Shown here: piece after piece, positions 1 through 8,503 of the stretch
How positions within the stretch are numbered: position 1 is the stretch's first letter
Layout: each line of letters begins with the position of its first letter
NCBI RefSeq assembly: GCF_001922575.1
Contig: NZ_MRCI01000001.1
Span: forward strand, 310,001-374,000
Direction: 5' to 3'
Length of the DNA: 64,000 nt
From: Neptunomonas phycophila
GTDB lineage: Bacteria > Pseudomonadota > Gammaproteobacteria > Pseudomonadales > Balneatricaceae
Notes under the pieces: generated by a model
The model's database searches: none
What the model saw: the letters and a program-made list of their open reading frames with translations, nothing else
Told to the model about the DNA's origin: nothing
Translations under genes and position numbers: made by a program

Positions 1-267
1 ATCGCTAGTTTGATGAGTGTTATTGCCGCATCACGGGGCGGATCAACCTTATTTTGGCGTATTAGCAGCGAGACCAATGAGAAAAAAATAATCGCGAAAC
101 CCAAGCTGTTTGCCATCTACTTTTTACTATCTGCTTCTCCGTTGTTAGTGATTTTTGGTGGTCAAGTCTCTGACTTTACCTCGCAAGCCGCGTTACAGTT
201 ATACCAATTGGGCGTTCAGCCTGAGTTATTGTTACCCACTACACCATCATTAGGGAGTCCTGAGTAA
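1..267 (+). CDS. mnhD: Mrp/Mnh Na+/H+ antiporter subunit D, 3' end only
   Basis: This is the C-terminal part of a proton-conducting antiporter subunit of the NADH-quinone oxidoreductase ND5/ND4-like family; the reading frame is open at the left edge. About 88 residues are visible, including a motif like SRGGSTLFWR (from about position 34), typical of the tail of MnhD/MrpD, and one strong hydrophobic helix (AIYFLLSASPLLVIFGG). The subunit belongs to a multi-protein inner-membrane complex that exchanges Na+ or K+ for protons. The stop codon is followed directly by the ATG of mnhE, so the genes are one transcription unit. Assignment rests mainly on the D-E-F-G order; the PhaD naming is equally possible. 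Confidence 0.85.
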   Translation: MASLMSVIAASRGGSTLFWRISSETNEKKIIAKPKLFAIYFLLSASPLLVIFGGQVSDFTSQAALQLYQLGVQPELLLPTTPSLGSPE

Positions 268-759
268 ATGCTACGACGTATATTCCCTATGCCGACTCAC
301 AGCTTAGTGCTGTTTATTGTATGGCTGTTGCTTAACCAATCGATAGCGCCGGGACATCTACTGTTGGCGTTAATTTTTGCGCTCCTGATTCCGATTCTAG
401 TGGGAGGTATGCAAGCTGAGCAGCCGCACATTAGGCGTCCTATTAAAGCCGTTATATATTTTCTGCGAGTTTTGGTTGATATCATCGTTGCGAACATCGA
501 GGTAACGGTGCAGCTCATGCGTCCGGTTAAGTATTTACAGCCGGCATTTGTCGCGATTCCGCTGGAGCTAACAGGAGATTTTCCTATTACTGTTTTGGCA
601 AGCACCATTTCGTTAACGCCGGGTACCTTGTCAGCTGAGGTTTCAGAAGATAAGCAGTGGTTATATGTGCATGCGTTGCATATGAAAGATGAAACCACCC
701 TGGTGCGTGAAATTAAGAAACGTTATGAAGCGCCGCTTTTGGAGATATTCGGATGCTAG
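268..759 (+). CDS. mnhE: Mrp/Mnh Na+/H+ antiporter subunit E
   Basis: This is a small inner-membrane subunit of the multisubunit cation/proton antiporter, 163 residues, the usual size for MnhE/PhaE. It has two to three hydrophobic N-terminal helices and the family-typical stretch TVLASTISLTPGTLSAEV near residues 108-125, followed by a soluble tail. The ATG comes immediately after the mnhD stop, and the 3' end overlaps mnhF by 7 nt, which suggests translational coupling. Its exact role in the complex is not settled in the family; it is needed for assembly or transport. Confidence 0.93.
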   Translation: MLRRIFPMPTHSLVLFIVWLLLNQSIAPGHLLLALIFALLIPILVGGMQAEQPHIRRPIKAVIYFLRVLVDIIVANIEVTVQLMRPVKYLQPAFVAIPLELTGDFPITVLASTISLTPGTLSAEVSEDKQWLYVHALHMKDETTLVREIKKRYEAPLLEIFGC

Positions 760-1022
760 AAATTAGCTTGATGATCGCCACTGCAATGGTCATGGTGTCC
801 TTAGTGCTTAATGTATGGCGGCTGTTTCGTGGGCCAGATAAGCCTGATCGAATATTGGCGCTGGATACTATGTATATCAACAGTATTGCGCTGATTTTAT
901 TGTTTGGTTTGTTTATGGGTACCGCCATTTATTTTGAAGCGGCGCTGATGATTGCAATGCTGGGCTTTGTAAGCACAGCGGCTTTGTGCAAGTACTTATT
1001 GCGCGGCGACATAATTGAATAA
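753..1022 (+). CDS. mnhF: Mrp/Mnh Na+/H+ antiporter subunit F
   Basis: This 89-residue membrane protein has three predicted helices and the MnhF/MrpF hallmark RGPDKPDRILALDT around residues 26-39. It is part of the multisubunit Na+/H+ antiporter. The start lies inside the end of mnhE (7-nt overlap), as in many mrp operons. Length and motif match the family closely. Confidence 0.93.
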   Translation: MLEISLMIATAMVMVSLVLNVWRLFRGPDKPDRILALDTMYINSIALILLFGLFMGTAIYFEAALMIAMLGFVSTAALCKYLLRGDIIE

Positions 1023-1034
1023 GGGTAGTGTGTT

Positions 1035-1397
1035 ATGCCATTTTGGGTAGAGTTGATAGGCTCAATTTTAATACTGTTAGGTGGTTTCTTTGTGCTAATG
1101 GGCTCTATAGGTTTGGTGAAAATGCCAGATTTCTATATGCGATTGCATACACCGACTAAAGCGACCACGTTAGGGATGGGGGCTATATTGATAGCCTCTA
1201 TGATATTGGTGAGCGTCAATCAAAATGGGTTAAGTGCGCATGAATTGCTTATTAGCATTTTCTTGTTCATTACCGCACCGGTTACAGCCATGATGATGGC
1301 CAAAACGGGTTTGCATTACCACCTTAAAATCCACAAGGGTACGCTTAACCGCGATCTGGCGGACATCGCTAAGCAGCGCCAGCCGCCCAATCACTGA
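1035..1397 (+). CDS. mnhG: Mrp/Mnh Na+/H+ antiporter subunit G
   Basis: This is the last subunit of the antiporter operon, 120 residues with three membrane helices. The conserved pattern GLVKMPDFYMRLHTPTKATT at residues 26-45 is diagnostic for MnhG/PhaG. It starts 12 nt after mnhF and is followed by a strong hairpin terminator, so it closes the operon. It acts at the inner membrane in sodium and pH homeostasis, which suits a marine bacterium. Confidence 0.94.
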   Translation: MPFWVELIGSILILLGGFFVLMGSIGLVKMPDFYMRLHTPTKATTLGMGAILIASMILVSVNQNGLSAHELLISIFLFITAPVTAMMMAKTGLHYHLKIHKGTLNRDLADIAKQRQPPNH

Positions 1398-1403
1398 TTA
1401 ATT

Positions 1404-1450
1404 GCGCACCAATGTGGACTTGAGGGTCAGTATTGGTGCGCTTTCTGTTC
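1404..1450 (+). terminator. Rho-independent-like terminator of mnh operon
   Basis: A perfect 10-bp stem, GCGCACCAAT (1404-1413) with ATTGGTGCGC (1432-1441), is followed by TTTCTGTT. It lies just after the mnhG stop and separates the antiporter operon from the urease operon. Confidence 0.7.
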
Positions 1451-1589
1451 AATAACAGTGCTCTGCGTTCAGGTGACTGCTCAATAAATATCGGCCCAGC
1501 TTTCATCTAAGTCGCTTCTCCTCCGAAATAAGGCGCTTATCGTGTGCCTCATCCCTTCTTGATAAAGAGAAAAGTTATAAAGCGCTAAC

Positions 1590-1605
1590 TGGTATATTCT
1601 TTGCT
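1590..1605 (+). promoter_or_regulatory. possible sigma54 (-24/-12) promoter of ure operon
   Basis: The stretch TGGTATATTCTTTGCT has GG and GC separated by exactly 10 nt, and TTGC at the -12 element, as in RpoN promoters (TGGCAC-N5-TTGC). It is about 66 nt before the ureA ATG. Urease is often under NtrC/RpoN nitrogen control in proteobacteria, but no NtrC site was identified here, so this is a suggestion from motif and position only. Confidence 0.4.
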
Positions 1606-1670
1606 TTTCTGGTCTAGTTAACGATAGATAGTTGACGAGTCGATCAGGATTAGAGGAGGTACCGAAAGCG

Positions 1671-1973
1671 ATGGAACTTACCCCGCGCGAGAAAGATAAA
1701 CTCTTGTTATTTACCGCAGCCTTGTTGGCAGAGCGCCGCAAAGATCGAGGCTTAAAGCTCAATTACCCTGAGTCGATTGCTTATATTAGTGCCGCTATTC
1801 TTGAAGGTGCACGTGATGGAAAAACCGTTGCCGAGCTGATGGATTATGGCCGTACTTTATTAACGGTTGATGATGTCATGGATGGTATAGCCGAGATGAT
1901 CCATGAAGTGCAAGTTGAGGCCACTTTTCCAGACGGTACTAAGCTAGTCACTGTTCATGATCCCATTGTGTAG
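1671..1973 (+). CDS. ureA: urease subunit gamma
   Basis: The 100-residue protein begins [20 protein letters not shown], the standard N terminus of UreA, and contains [20 protein letters not shown], a conserved gamma-subunit block. I chose the ATG at 1671 rather than an upstream start at 1632 because the family begins exactly there and GAGGAGG sits just upstream (1653-1659). UreA forms the (alpha-beta-gamma)3 urease apoenzyme with UreB and UreC in the cytoplasm and hydrolyses urea to ammonia and carbamate. It is the first gene of this urease operon; no ureD precedes it. Confidence 0.97.
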   Translation: MELTPREKDKLLLFTAALLAERRKDRGLKLNYPESIAYISAAILEGARDGKTVAELMDYGRTLLTVDDVMDGIAEMIHEVQVEATFPDGTKLVTVHDPIV

Positions 1974-1982
1974 GAGACCATT

Positions 1983-2288
1983 ATGATTCCGGGCGAAATG
2001 ATTACACAAGCGGGCGATATAACCTTAAATGCAGGACGTGACACGGTAACGATTAGCGTCGCAAACACGGGTGATCGACCTATTCAGATTGGCTCACACT
2101 ACCACTTTTATGAAGCCAATAACGCTTTGCGATTTGAGCGCGATAAAACGCGTGGTTTTCGTTTAAATATAGCCGCTGGCACCGCGGTGCGGTTTGAACC
2201 AGGGCAAAGTCGAACCGTTGAGCTGGTCGCGTATGCGGGTGACCGCAAAGTGTTTGGCTTCCAAGGCAAAATAATGGGCACCCTGTAA
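1983..2288 (+). CDS. ureB: urease subunit beta
   Basis: The 101-residue protein starts [19 protein letters not shown] and has the beta-subunit core [19 protein letters not shown] around residues 29-47. It is a structural subunit of cytoplasmic urease and contacts the flap of the active site in UreC. It lies 9 nt after ureA and 10 nt before ureC, each with a purine-rich ribosome site (TAGGAGA, AAGGAGA). Length is typical for separate gamma and beta subunits of bacteria outside Helicobacter. Confidence 0.97.
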   Translation: MIPGEMITQAGDITLNAGRDTVTISVANTGDRPIQIGSHYHFYEANNALRFERDKTRGFRLNIAAGTAVRFEPGQSRTVELVAYAGDRKVFGFQGKIMGTL

Positions 2289-2298
2289 GGAGATTCGG

Positions 2299-4002
2299 AT
2301 GGCAACTATTTCACGACGCGCCTATGCAGAGATGTTTGGCCCAACCACGGGTGACCGCGTTCGACTAGCGGACACCGAGCTATTTTTAGAAGTAGAGCGG
2401 GATTACACCACCTACGGCGATGAAGTTAAATTTGGCGGTGGCAAAGTTATCCGTGATGGCCAAGGTCAAGGCCAAGCACTGAGTGCAGAGACGGTTGATC
2501 TCGTCATCACTAATGCCCTGATTTTAGATCACTGGGGTATTGTAAAAGCAGACATCGGCATTAAAGCCGGTCGTATTGCGGCCATAGGTAAAGCCGGTAA
2601 CCCTGATGTGCAGCCTAATGTAAATATTATTATTGGCCCTGGCACCGAAGTGTTGGCTGGGGAAGGCTCCATTGTTACAGCCGGTGGTATTGATGCGCAT
2701 ATTCATTTTATCTGCCCGCAACAAATAGATGATGCACTCATGTCGGGCGTAACCACCATGATTGGCGGGGGTACTGGCCCAGCAACAGGTACAAATGCGA
2801 CAACCTGTACACCAGGGCCTTGGAATATTCATCGTATGCTGCAAGCGGTGGATAACTTGCCGATGAATATAGGTTTCTTAGGTAAAGGTAATGCGAGCCA
2901 GCCTGAAGCTCTGCGTGAGCAGGTAGAAGCGGGTGTAATGGGCTTAAAACTGCATGAGGACTGGGGAACGACTCCGGCGTCCATTGATTGCTGCTTGTCC
3001 GTTGCTGAAGAGATGGATATTCAGGTCGCCATCCACACTGACACTCTAAATGAGTCCGGTTTTGTAGAAGACACGCTAGCAGCGATAGGTGATAGGGTTA
3101 TTCATACGTACCATACAGAAGGGGCCGGAGGCGGGCATGCGCCTGATATTATTAAGGCGGCAGGCCTTTCTAATGTATTGCCTTCATCGACCAACCCAAC
3201 ACGTCCTTATACGATCAACACCGTTGATGAACATTTGGATATGTTGATGGTATGCCATCACCTCGATCCTAGTATTGCTGAAGACGTAGCTTTTGCTGAG
3301 TCGCGGATTCGTCGTGAGACCATTGCCGCCGAGGATATCTTGCATGATTTAGGCGCTTTTTCGATGATTTCTTCAGACTCCCAAGCGATGGGACGGGTGG
3401 GGGAGGTCATTACTCGTACATGGCAAACAGCACACAAAATGAAAGTGCAACGAGGGCCGTTAGAGGGTGATTCAGCTGATAATGATAACAATCGCCTGAA
3501 ACGTTACATCGCAAAATATACGATTAACCCCGCGTTAGCCCATGGTATTTCTCATGAGGTCGGTTCAATTGAAGTAGGTAAGCTTGCTGATATTGTGCTT
3601 TGGAAGCCCGCGTTCTTTGGGATTAAGCCCAGCACTATTTTGAAAGGCGGCATGATTGCAGCCGCCCCGATGGGCGATCCTAATGCCTCAATTCCTACTC
3701 CGCAGCCGGTGCATTACCGCCCTATGTTTGGTGCGATGGGAGGTGCCTGTCATGCTACGTCAATGTTGTTCTTATCGCAGGCCGCCGCTAAAACGGACTT
3801 GGCCGAACAGCTAGGCTTAAAGAGTTTGATTGGTGAGGTAAAAGGCTGCCGTACGGTACGTAAAGCCGACATGATTCACAATAACTATCAGCCTGATATT
3901 TCAGTCGATCCGCAAACCTATGAAGTAAAAGCGGACGGGGTATTGCTAACATGCGAACCTGCTGACGCGTTGCCAATGGCACAAAGGTACTTCTTGTTTT
4001 AG
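2299..4002 (+). CDS. ureC: urease subunit alpha (catalytic, Ni-dependent)
   Basis: The 567-residue catalytic subunit keeps every nickel-site residue at the numbering used for Klebsiella urease: His134 and His136 (DAHIHF), carbamylated Lys217 with His219 (GLKLHED), His246, His272, Cys319-His320 in the mobile flap (VCHH) and Asp360 (SSDSQAMG). It should therefore be a fully active urea amidohydrolase. It sits between ureB and ureE in an operon with small gaps. No frameshift or unusual insertion is seen. Maturation needs UreD, UreE, UreF and UreG; all but UreD are encoded just downstream. Confidence 0.98.
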   Translation: MATISRRAYAEMFGPTTGDRVRLADTELFLEVERDYTTYGDEVKFGGGKVIRDGQGQGQALSAETVDLVITNALILDHWGIVKADIGIKAGRIAAIGKAGNPDVQPNVNIIIGPGTEVLAGEGSIVTAGGIDAHIHFICPQQIDDALMSGVTTMIGGGTGPATGTNATTCTPGPWNIHRMLQAVDNLPMNIGFLGKGNASQPEALREQVEAGVMGLKLHEDWGTTPASIDCCLSVAEEMDIQVAIHTDTLNESGFVEDTLAAIGDRVIHTYHTEGAGGGHAPDIIKAAGLSNVLPSSTNPTRPYTINTVDEHLDMLMVCHHLDPSIAEDVAFAESRIRRETIAAEDILHDLGAFSMISSDSQAMGRVGEVITRTWQTAHKMKVQRGPLEGDSADNDNNRLKRYIAKYTINPALAHGISHEVGSIEVGKLADIVLWKPAFFGIKPSTILKGGMIAAAPMGDPNASIPTPQPVHYRPMFGAMGGACHATSMLFLSQAAAKTDLAEQLGLKSLIGEVKGCRTVRKADMIHNNYQPDISVDPQTYEVKADGVLLTCEPADALPMAQRYFLF

Positions 4003-4052
4003 ACCGTTCACGTTTAAAAAGACGGTGTTGAATAAGTGAGTAAGAGGGAACA

Positions 4053-4538
4053 ATGAAGCAATTTACTAAACAAGTTGACGTGAGCTTGGCTAGCCAAGCC
4101 ACATTAAGCTTGCCTATCAATAAACGTATTAAAGGGCGCTTGCGGGTCGAGTTAGACACGGGCGAAGAAGCGGGCTTATTTTTACAACGAGGCATCACGC
4201 TACGCGATGGAGATCAAATCGCTACGGAGGATGGCTATGTTGTTCGTATTATCGCCGCGAATGAGTCTGTCTCCACCGTTCAATGTCATGATCCGTTGTT
4301 ACTCACTCGTATCGCTTACCACCTAGGTAATCGGCACGTACCTTTACAGGTAGGGGATGGTTTTGTCCGTTATCAGCATGATCATGTACTCGACGATATG
4401 GTGAAGGGGCTAGGAGGCCAAGTAGTTAGTGAACAGGCGCCTTTTGAGCCTGAGGCGGGCGCCTATGGCGGCAGTAGTAGTCATGGACATCATGAACACG
4501 GCCACCATCACGCGCATGCACATGATCACGAGCATTAA
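4053..4538 (+). CDS. ureE: urease accessory protein UreE, nickel metallochaperone
   Basis: The 161-residue protein has an N-terminal beta domain, a central metal-binding domain with YHLGNRHVPLQV near residues 89-100, and a His-rich tail in which 11 of the last 18 residues are histidine. UreE delivers nickel to the UreG/UreF/UreD complex on apo-urease. The His tail is like that of Klebsiella UreE and can buffer several nickel ions. The gene is 50 nt after ureC and is followed by a small His-containing membrane protein gene, so nickel handling seems concentrated here. Confidence 0.95.
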   Translation: MKQFTKQVDVSLASQATLSLPINKRIKGRLRVELDTGEEAGLFLQRGITLRDGDQIATEDGYVVRIIAANESVSTVQCHDPLLLTRIAYHLGNRHVPLQVGDGFVRYQHDHVLDDMVKGLGGQVVSEQAPFEPEAGAYGGSSSHGHHEHGHHHAHAHDHEH

Positions 4539-4558
4539 TTTTTTGGGAGTTAATTAAA

Positions 4559-4759
4559 ATGAAACATCTAATCACTGCGGCTACGGTTGCTCTAATAAGC
4601 CCTTCGGTATTGGCACATAACAGCGAAACAGCATCGAGCCTGCATGCAAGCCTCTTACACCAGTTTACCGCTCCAGAACATGTATTGCCGTTAGTAGCTG
4701 TGCTCGCGCTGGCTGCGTATGCTCCGGCGCTTTATCGTCGTATTCGCAACCGTAAATAA
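4559..4759 (+). CDS. small HupE/UreJ-like exported membrane protein (66 aa)
   Basis: This 66-residue product has a likely signal peptide (residues 1-19, ending SVLA before His20), then a segment LLHQFTAPEHVLPLVAVLAL (33-52) and a basic end RRIRNRK. The segment resembles the first helix of HupE/UreJ nickel transport-like proteins (HP-x-G-x-DHLLAM-x-AVG), but the rest of that roughly 190-residue family is absent. It has a good ribosome site (TTGGGAG, 4544-4550) and lies between ureE and ureF, so it is probably expressed with them. A role in nickel passage or in the periplasm is inferred from position and from His20, His29, His34 and His42. A decayed ureJ is the alternative. Confidence 0.65.
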   Translation: MKHLITAATVALISPSVLAHNSETASSLHASLLHQFTAPEHVLPLVAVLALAAYAPALYRRIRNRK

Positions 4760-4768
4760 GACACACAG

Positions 4769-5434
4769 ATGCTAGCGGATTTACGACTCTATCAATTAAT
4801 TAGCCCTTCTTTGCCTATTGGAGCGTTCACCTATTCGCAAGGCTTGGAATGGGCAATAGAAGCAGGCTGGGTAAAAAATGAGCAGGCTTTGGAGCAGTGG
4901 CTCGAAAGTGTGCTGGCACATAGTGTTAGTACGCTCGAATTACCTGTGATGATCCGCTTATGCCGAGCGTTTGAGGGGCAAGATATTGAAGCGGTTCATT
5001 ACTGGACTCAGTTTCTGATTGCCAGCCGAGAAACCTCAGAGCTTCGTAAAGAAGAGCGACAACGAGGCCAAGCATTGGCCACCTTATTGCCCAACCTCAA
5101 TGTGGCAATGGACGATTCCGTTATCGAAGCCGTGCGTAGCACGCAGATAGCCGGCTTTGCACTGGCCGCGCAACAGTTTGATATTTCAATTCAATCGGCG
5201 TGCGCGGGATATTTATGGAGTTGGTTAGAAAATGCTGTAATGGCGGGTGTCAAACTGGTGCCTTTGGGGCAAACATCAGGGCAAAAGTTGCTTATGCGCT
5301 TGAGCGAGCGAGTCCCAACGGCAGTTGAACGAGCATTAGCCATAGTGGATGACGAGGTGGGTAGTTCTACACCTGCATTGGCTATCGCCAGCAGCCGCCA
5401 TGAAACACAATATACACGGCTATTCCGTTCCTAA
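4769..5434 (+). CDS. ureF: urease accessory protein UreF
   Basis: The 221-residue all-helical protein carries the UreF signatures LYQLISPSLPIGAFTYSQGLE (split at 7-17 and 18-27) and RETSELRKEERQRGQA (residues 87-102). UreF bridges UreD-bound urease and the GTPase UreG, and gates nickel insertion. It begins 9 nt after the small HupE-like gene without a clear Shine-Dalgarno sequence, which suggests coupling to upstream translation. Size and motifs are normal for the family. Confidence 0.95.
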   Translation: MLADLRLYQLISPSLPIGAFTYSQGLEWAIEAGWVKNEQALEQWLESVLAHSVSTLELPVMIRLCRAFEGQDIEAVHYWTQFLIASRETSELRKEERQRGQALATLLPNLNVAMDDSVIEAVRSTQIAGFALAAQQFDISIQSACAGYLWSWLENAVMAGVKLVPLGQTSGQKLLMRLSERVPTAVERALAIVDDEVGSSTPALAIASSRHETQYTRLFRS

Positions 5435-5467
5435 TGAATAGCCAAATTAGATGAAAAGGATATAAAA

Positions 5468-6088
5468 ATGAGCGAGTACAAATCCCCGTTGCGTATTGGT
5501 GTGGGTGGTCCCGTAGGCTCAGGTAAAACGGCTTTATTAGAGGCATTGTGTAAGTCGATTCGTGATGATTACAACATTGCCGTTGTAACGAATGATATTT
5601 ATACCCAAGAAGATGCCAAAATTTTAACCCGTGCTGAAGCGTTAGATGCTGATCGAATTATCGGCGTAGAAACAGGTGGATGCCCGCATACCGCAATACG
5701 TGAAGATGCGTCAATGAACTTAGCGGCAGTAGATGAGTTAGCACGTCGACATAAAACGCTCGATCTCGTTTTTGTTGAAAGTGGCGGTGATAATCTAAGC
5801 GCTACGTTTAGTCCTGAGCTAGCGGATCTTACCATTTACGTGATTGATGTTGCCGAAGGGGAAAAAATCCCGCGTAAAGGCGGTCCGGGTATTACGCGTT
5901 CGGATTTATTAGTCATTAACAAAATTGATTTAGCACCTTACGTAGGCGCAGACTTGAATGTGATGGATCAAGACACTAAGCGCATGCGTCCTAATTCGCC
6001 TTATGTGTTCACCAACTTAAAAACAGGCGAAGGCTTGCAAGTGATTATCGATTTTATTATCAAACAAGGGATGCTAGATGCTGCCTAA
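5468..6088 (+). CDS. ureG: urease accessory GTPase UreG
   Basis: The 206-residue SIMIBI-class GTPase has a P-loop GPVGSGKT at residues 14-21, the metal-binding CPH motif at Cys72-Pro73-His74, a Walker B-like VFVESGGDN and the guanine-specificity motif NKID. UreG hydrolyses GTP to drive nickel transfer into urease. It is the last ure gene; its stop codon lies inside a perfect 24-bp palindrome shared with the convergent DUF1294 gene, which overlaps it by 4 nt. Confidence 0.97.
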   Translation: MSEYKSPLRIGVGGPVGSGKTALLEALCKSIRDDYNIAVVTNDIYTQEDAKILTRAEALDADRIIGVETGGCPHTAIREDASMNLAAVDELARRHKTLDLVFVESGGDNLSATFSPELADLTIYVIDVAEGEKIPRKGGPGITRSDLLVINKIDLAPYVGADLNVMDQDTKRMRPNSPYVFTNLKTGEGLQVIIDFIIKQGMLDAA

Positions 6089-6100
6089 TTAGGCAGCATC
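6077..6100. terminator. 24-bp palindrome at convergent gene ends
   Basis: The half-site GATGCTGCCTAA (6077-6088) is followed directly by its exact reverse complement (6089-6100). The hairpin contains the stop codons of both ureG (+) and the DUF1294 gene (-). It could act as a two-way transcription barrier or 3'-end stabiliser, but neither side has a U-rich tract, so classical intrinsic termination is uncertain. Confidence 0.5.
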
Positions 6101-6666
6101 ACGTACAAGGCAAGAATGCTTAAAGCGGCTATGTGTAAGCTAACTACCCAGCCGCTACAGCGAACATAGACTTCATCCTGACTAGGGTGGTTGAGGGCGG
6201 TTTGAATGATCCGGCTTCCTGGCCAGCCACCTAAAAGCTCAGCAATCAGCAGCTCTATACCACTGACTCGGTTTTTATAGCGGTGGCGTAGCTTGTCGCG
6301 GTGCAATGTCACTACGCATGCAATTGACATCCCAATGTATAACAACAAGGGGAGCATGGTAGCGGGCGTTACTAGTACACACAGCAAAAGTGAAATGAAA
6401 CAAGCAAACCAGGTTGCTCCAGTGACTCGCGAGTAGCGGAAACTGCCCACATTTACCCCGCTAGCATGGATGCCATAGGCTTGTAAGCGCCCACCAGCAA
6501 CAGCTTTTAAGTCGAATGTGACTTTTTCACCCGTAAATGGCTTAAATGTGCTGTCCTGTATGCCATTAATAGTAAAGGGAATTTCGGAGCTTTCATGGGA
6601 CGTCTGGATTACTCCACAGCCGTCCTCTTCATTCCATTGAATGATACGACCTGTGAACGTTGGCAT
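6085..6666 (-). CDS. cold-shock-domain/DUF1294 membrane protein
   Basis: The 193-residue protein has an N-terminal cold-shock-like beta-barrel (about residues 1-65, with [16 protein letters not shown] and EKVTFDL), two or three membrane helices (about 84-120), and the DUF1294 signature [13 protein letters not shown] near residues 145-157, then a final helix. Fusions of CSD and DUF1294 are common in gammaproteobacteria, but their function is unknown; nucleic-acid binding near the inner membrane is the simplest guess. It converges on ureG with a 4-nt overlap. The ATG at 6666 is well placed for the CSD to begin at once. Confidence 0.85.
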   Translation of the reverse strand: MPTFTGRIIQWNEEDGCGVIQTSHESSEIPFTINGIQDSTFKPFTGEKVTFDLKAVAGGRLQAYGIHASGVNVGSFRYSRVTGATWFACFISLLLCVLVTPATMLPLLLYIGMSIACVVTLHRDKLRHRYKNRVSGIELLIAELLGGWPGSRIIQTALNHPSQDEVYVRCSGWVVSLHIAALSILALYVMLPN

Positions 6667-6919
6667 TTTTTACTCGATTTCGATTTCCGTTAATACATTG
6701 CAAATGAAGAGCGTTTAAAACACGCCACATCATTTGCGCTCACGCTCGTAATGTAGCGCTAATTACGCGGGCTTGCTAGTGTCGCATTTTGTAGACTTTT
6801 TTTGTGTAGGTCTTGGTGGTGGCCGTGTGCTCGGCAGACAAAGACGAATTAAGCTGTTATAAACGGGTTATGCGCTTTACTAGTCAACGTCTTTTTCTTT
6901 ACGTAGAGGTTTTTTAACA

Positions 6920-8407
6920 ATGGATTCAGGAATTCTGATTGGTGGTTGTGACGCGGGTAAAATTTATCTGGATCCACGTTATGCCAATCGACACGGATTA
7001 ATAGCGGGGGCTACAGGTACCGGTAAAACGGTTACTTTGCAGTGCCTAGCCGAGGGTTTTTCGGATATTGGTGTTCCTGTTTTTATGTCTGATGTAAAAG
7101 GCGATCTAACGGGGTTGAGCCAAGCAGGTAGCCCTCATCCTAAGGTTGATGAACGCGTTGAAAAAATAGGTATCGATGGTTACTCACAGCGCGGCTATCC
7201 TATTTCGCTATGGGATGTGTTTGGTGAAAAAGGTACCCCGGTTCGCTCTACTATTTCAGAAATGGGGCCGCAGTTGTTGGCTCGCCTTTTAGACCTCAAT
7301 GATACCCAAGAAGGTGTGTTAACCCTCGTTTTCGAATATGCAGATGATGAAGGTCTATTGTTGGTTGATCTCAATGACTTGCGCACCTCCCTAAACTTTA
7401 TTGCAGAACACGGTAAGGAAATAGATGCTCAGTTGGCGGTTTCAAAAGCGTCGGTTAACGCCATTCTGCGCCGCTTATTAATGCTAGAGCGCGAGGGTGG
7501 CGAGGCTTTTTTTGGAGAGCCTGCTCTGCAACTGCAAGATTTTATGCAAGTAGACCGAGATGGCCGCGGGATTATCAATGTTCTAGAGTCGGAAAAGTTA
7601 ATTCGAAGCCCACGAGTTTATTCAACCTTCTTACTATGGCTCTTGTCTGAACTGTTTGAAAACTTGCCTGAAGTGGGTGATGCGGATAAACCCAAAATGG
7701 TCTTTTTCTTTGACGAAGCGCACTTGTTGTTTAGCAATGCTTCTCGCGTATTGGTAGAGAAAATAGAACAGGTTGTGCGCTTAATTCGCTCTAAAGGTGT
7801 TGGCGTTTACTTTATTACTCAAAGCCCAGCTGATTTACCGGATAATGTGCTAGGTCAGCTCGGTAATCGTGTGCAGCATGCGCTGCGAGCCTTTACGCCT
7901 AAAGATCAAAAAGCCGTGCGGGTTGCTGCGCAAACTTTCCGTGCTAATCCCAAGGTAGATACGGAAGAAGCCATTACACAAATGGGTGTGGGGGAAGCGC
8001 TGGTATCTGTCTTACAAAAAGGTGGTGTCCCTTCGGTTGTTGAACGAACCTTGATTCGCCCTCCATCGTCTCGTATGGGGCCAGCGAGCGAGCAAGAGTG
8101 TGCATTGCTTATCAAAAACGACCCTATGAATCGCCGTTATGCTGAGGCATACGATCCTCGTTCGGCGCATGAGATTTTATTAGAACGAACGGCTAAACGT
8201 ATTCAAGATGAAGAAGCCGCAGAAGCACAAGCCGCCAAGGAAAAAGAAGAAGCCAAAGCCGCTAAGCGTAGTTCAGGACGTAGTAGTAATCGCCAATCAG
8301 TAACCGAAGCCTTAATGAAGTCAGTAGTGCGTAGTATCGGTAGTAGCCTGGGGCGCAGTGTGGGAAAAAGCCTGCTGCGGGGGATTTTGGGATCGTTAAT
8401 TAAGTAA
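6920..8407 (+). CDS. yjgR: YjgR/DUF853 family HerA-like ATPase
   Basis: The 495-residue P-loop ATPase begins with the DUF853 N terminus (GILIGGCDAGKIYLDPRYAN) and has Walker A GATGTGKT at residues 30-37, Walker B VFFFDEAHLLF in the middle, and an arginine-rich block further on. The tail (about residues 425-465) is a charged Ala/Lys/Glu coiled coil, followed by a Gly/Ser-rich end with RSIGSSLGRSVGKSLLRG. It belongs to the FtsK-HerA superfamily of DNA or peptide pumps, but the role of YjgR is not known. It has its own upstream region and is monocistronic. AGAGG (6905-6909) serves the ATG. Confidence 0.9.
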   Translation: MDSGILIGGCDAGKIYLDPRYANRHGLIAGATGTGKTVTLQCLAEGFSDIGVPVFMSDVKGDLTGLSQAGSPHPKVDERVEKIGIDGYSQRGYPISLWDVFGEKGTPVRSTISEMGPQLLARLLDLNDTQEGVLTLVFEYADDEGLLLVDLNDLRTSLNFIAEHGKEIDAQLAVSKASVNAILRRLLMLEREGGEAFFGEPALQLQDFMQVDRDGRGIINVLESEKLIRSPRVYSTFLLWLLSELFENLPEVGDADKPKMVFFFDEAHLLFSNASRVLVEKIEQVVRLIRSKGVGVYFITQSPADLPDNVLGQLGNRVQHALRAFTPKDQKAVRVAAQTFRANPKVDTEEAITQMGVGEALVSVLQKGGVPSVVERTLIRPPSSRMGPASEQECALLIKNDPMNRRYAEAYDPRSAHEILLERTAKRIQDEEAAEAQAAKEKEEAKAAKRSSGRSSNRQSVTEALMKSVVRSIGSSLGRSVGKSLLRGILGSLIK

Positions 8408-8460
8408 GTAAGCACTGCGCACTGACAATAAAGCACCTATGCCAATTAAAACACCCATGC

Positions 8461-8503
8461 CAAAAAATCACCTATGTCTTCATTGATATAGGTGCTTTTT
8501 TAT
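8461..8503. terminator. bidirectional intrinsic terminator
   Basis: The stem CACCTATGTC (8469-8478) / GATATAGGTG (8485-8494) has an A-run on the left and CTTTTTT on the right. It thus gives a U-tract in both directions, serving yjgR (+) and the convergent glycosyltransferase gene (-), whose last codons form the right half of the stem. Confidence 0.85.

Noticed and set aside
1481-1762. Minus-strand frame of 93 codons across the ureA promoter and start
   Set aside because: It overlaps the well-supported ureA gene, has no family resemblance and would cover the urease 5' region.
4484-4538. His-rich end of ureE considered as low-complexity artefact
   Set aside because: His-rich tails are typical of UreE in many species and fit its nickel role.
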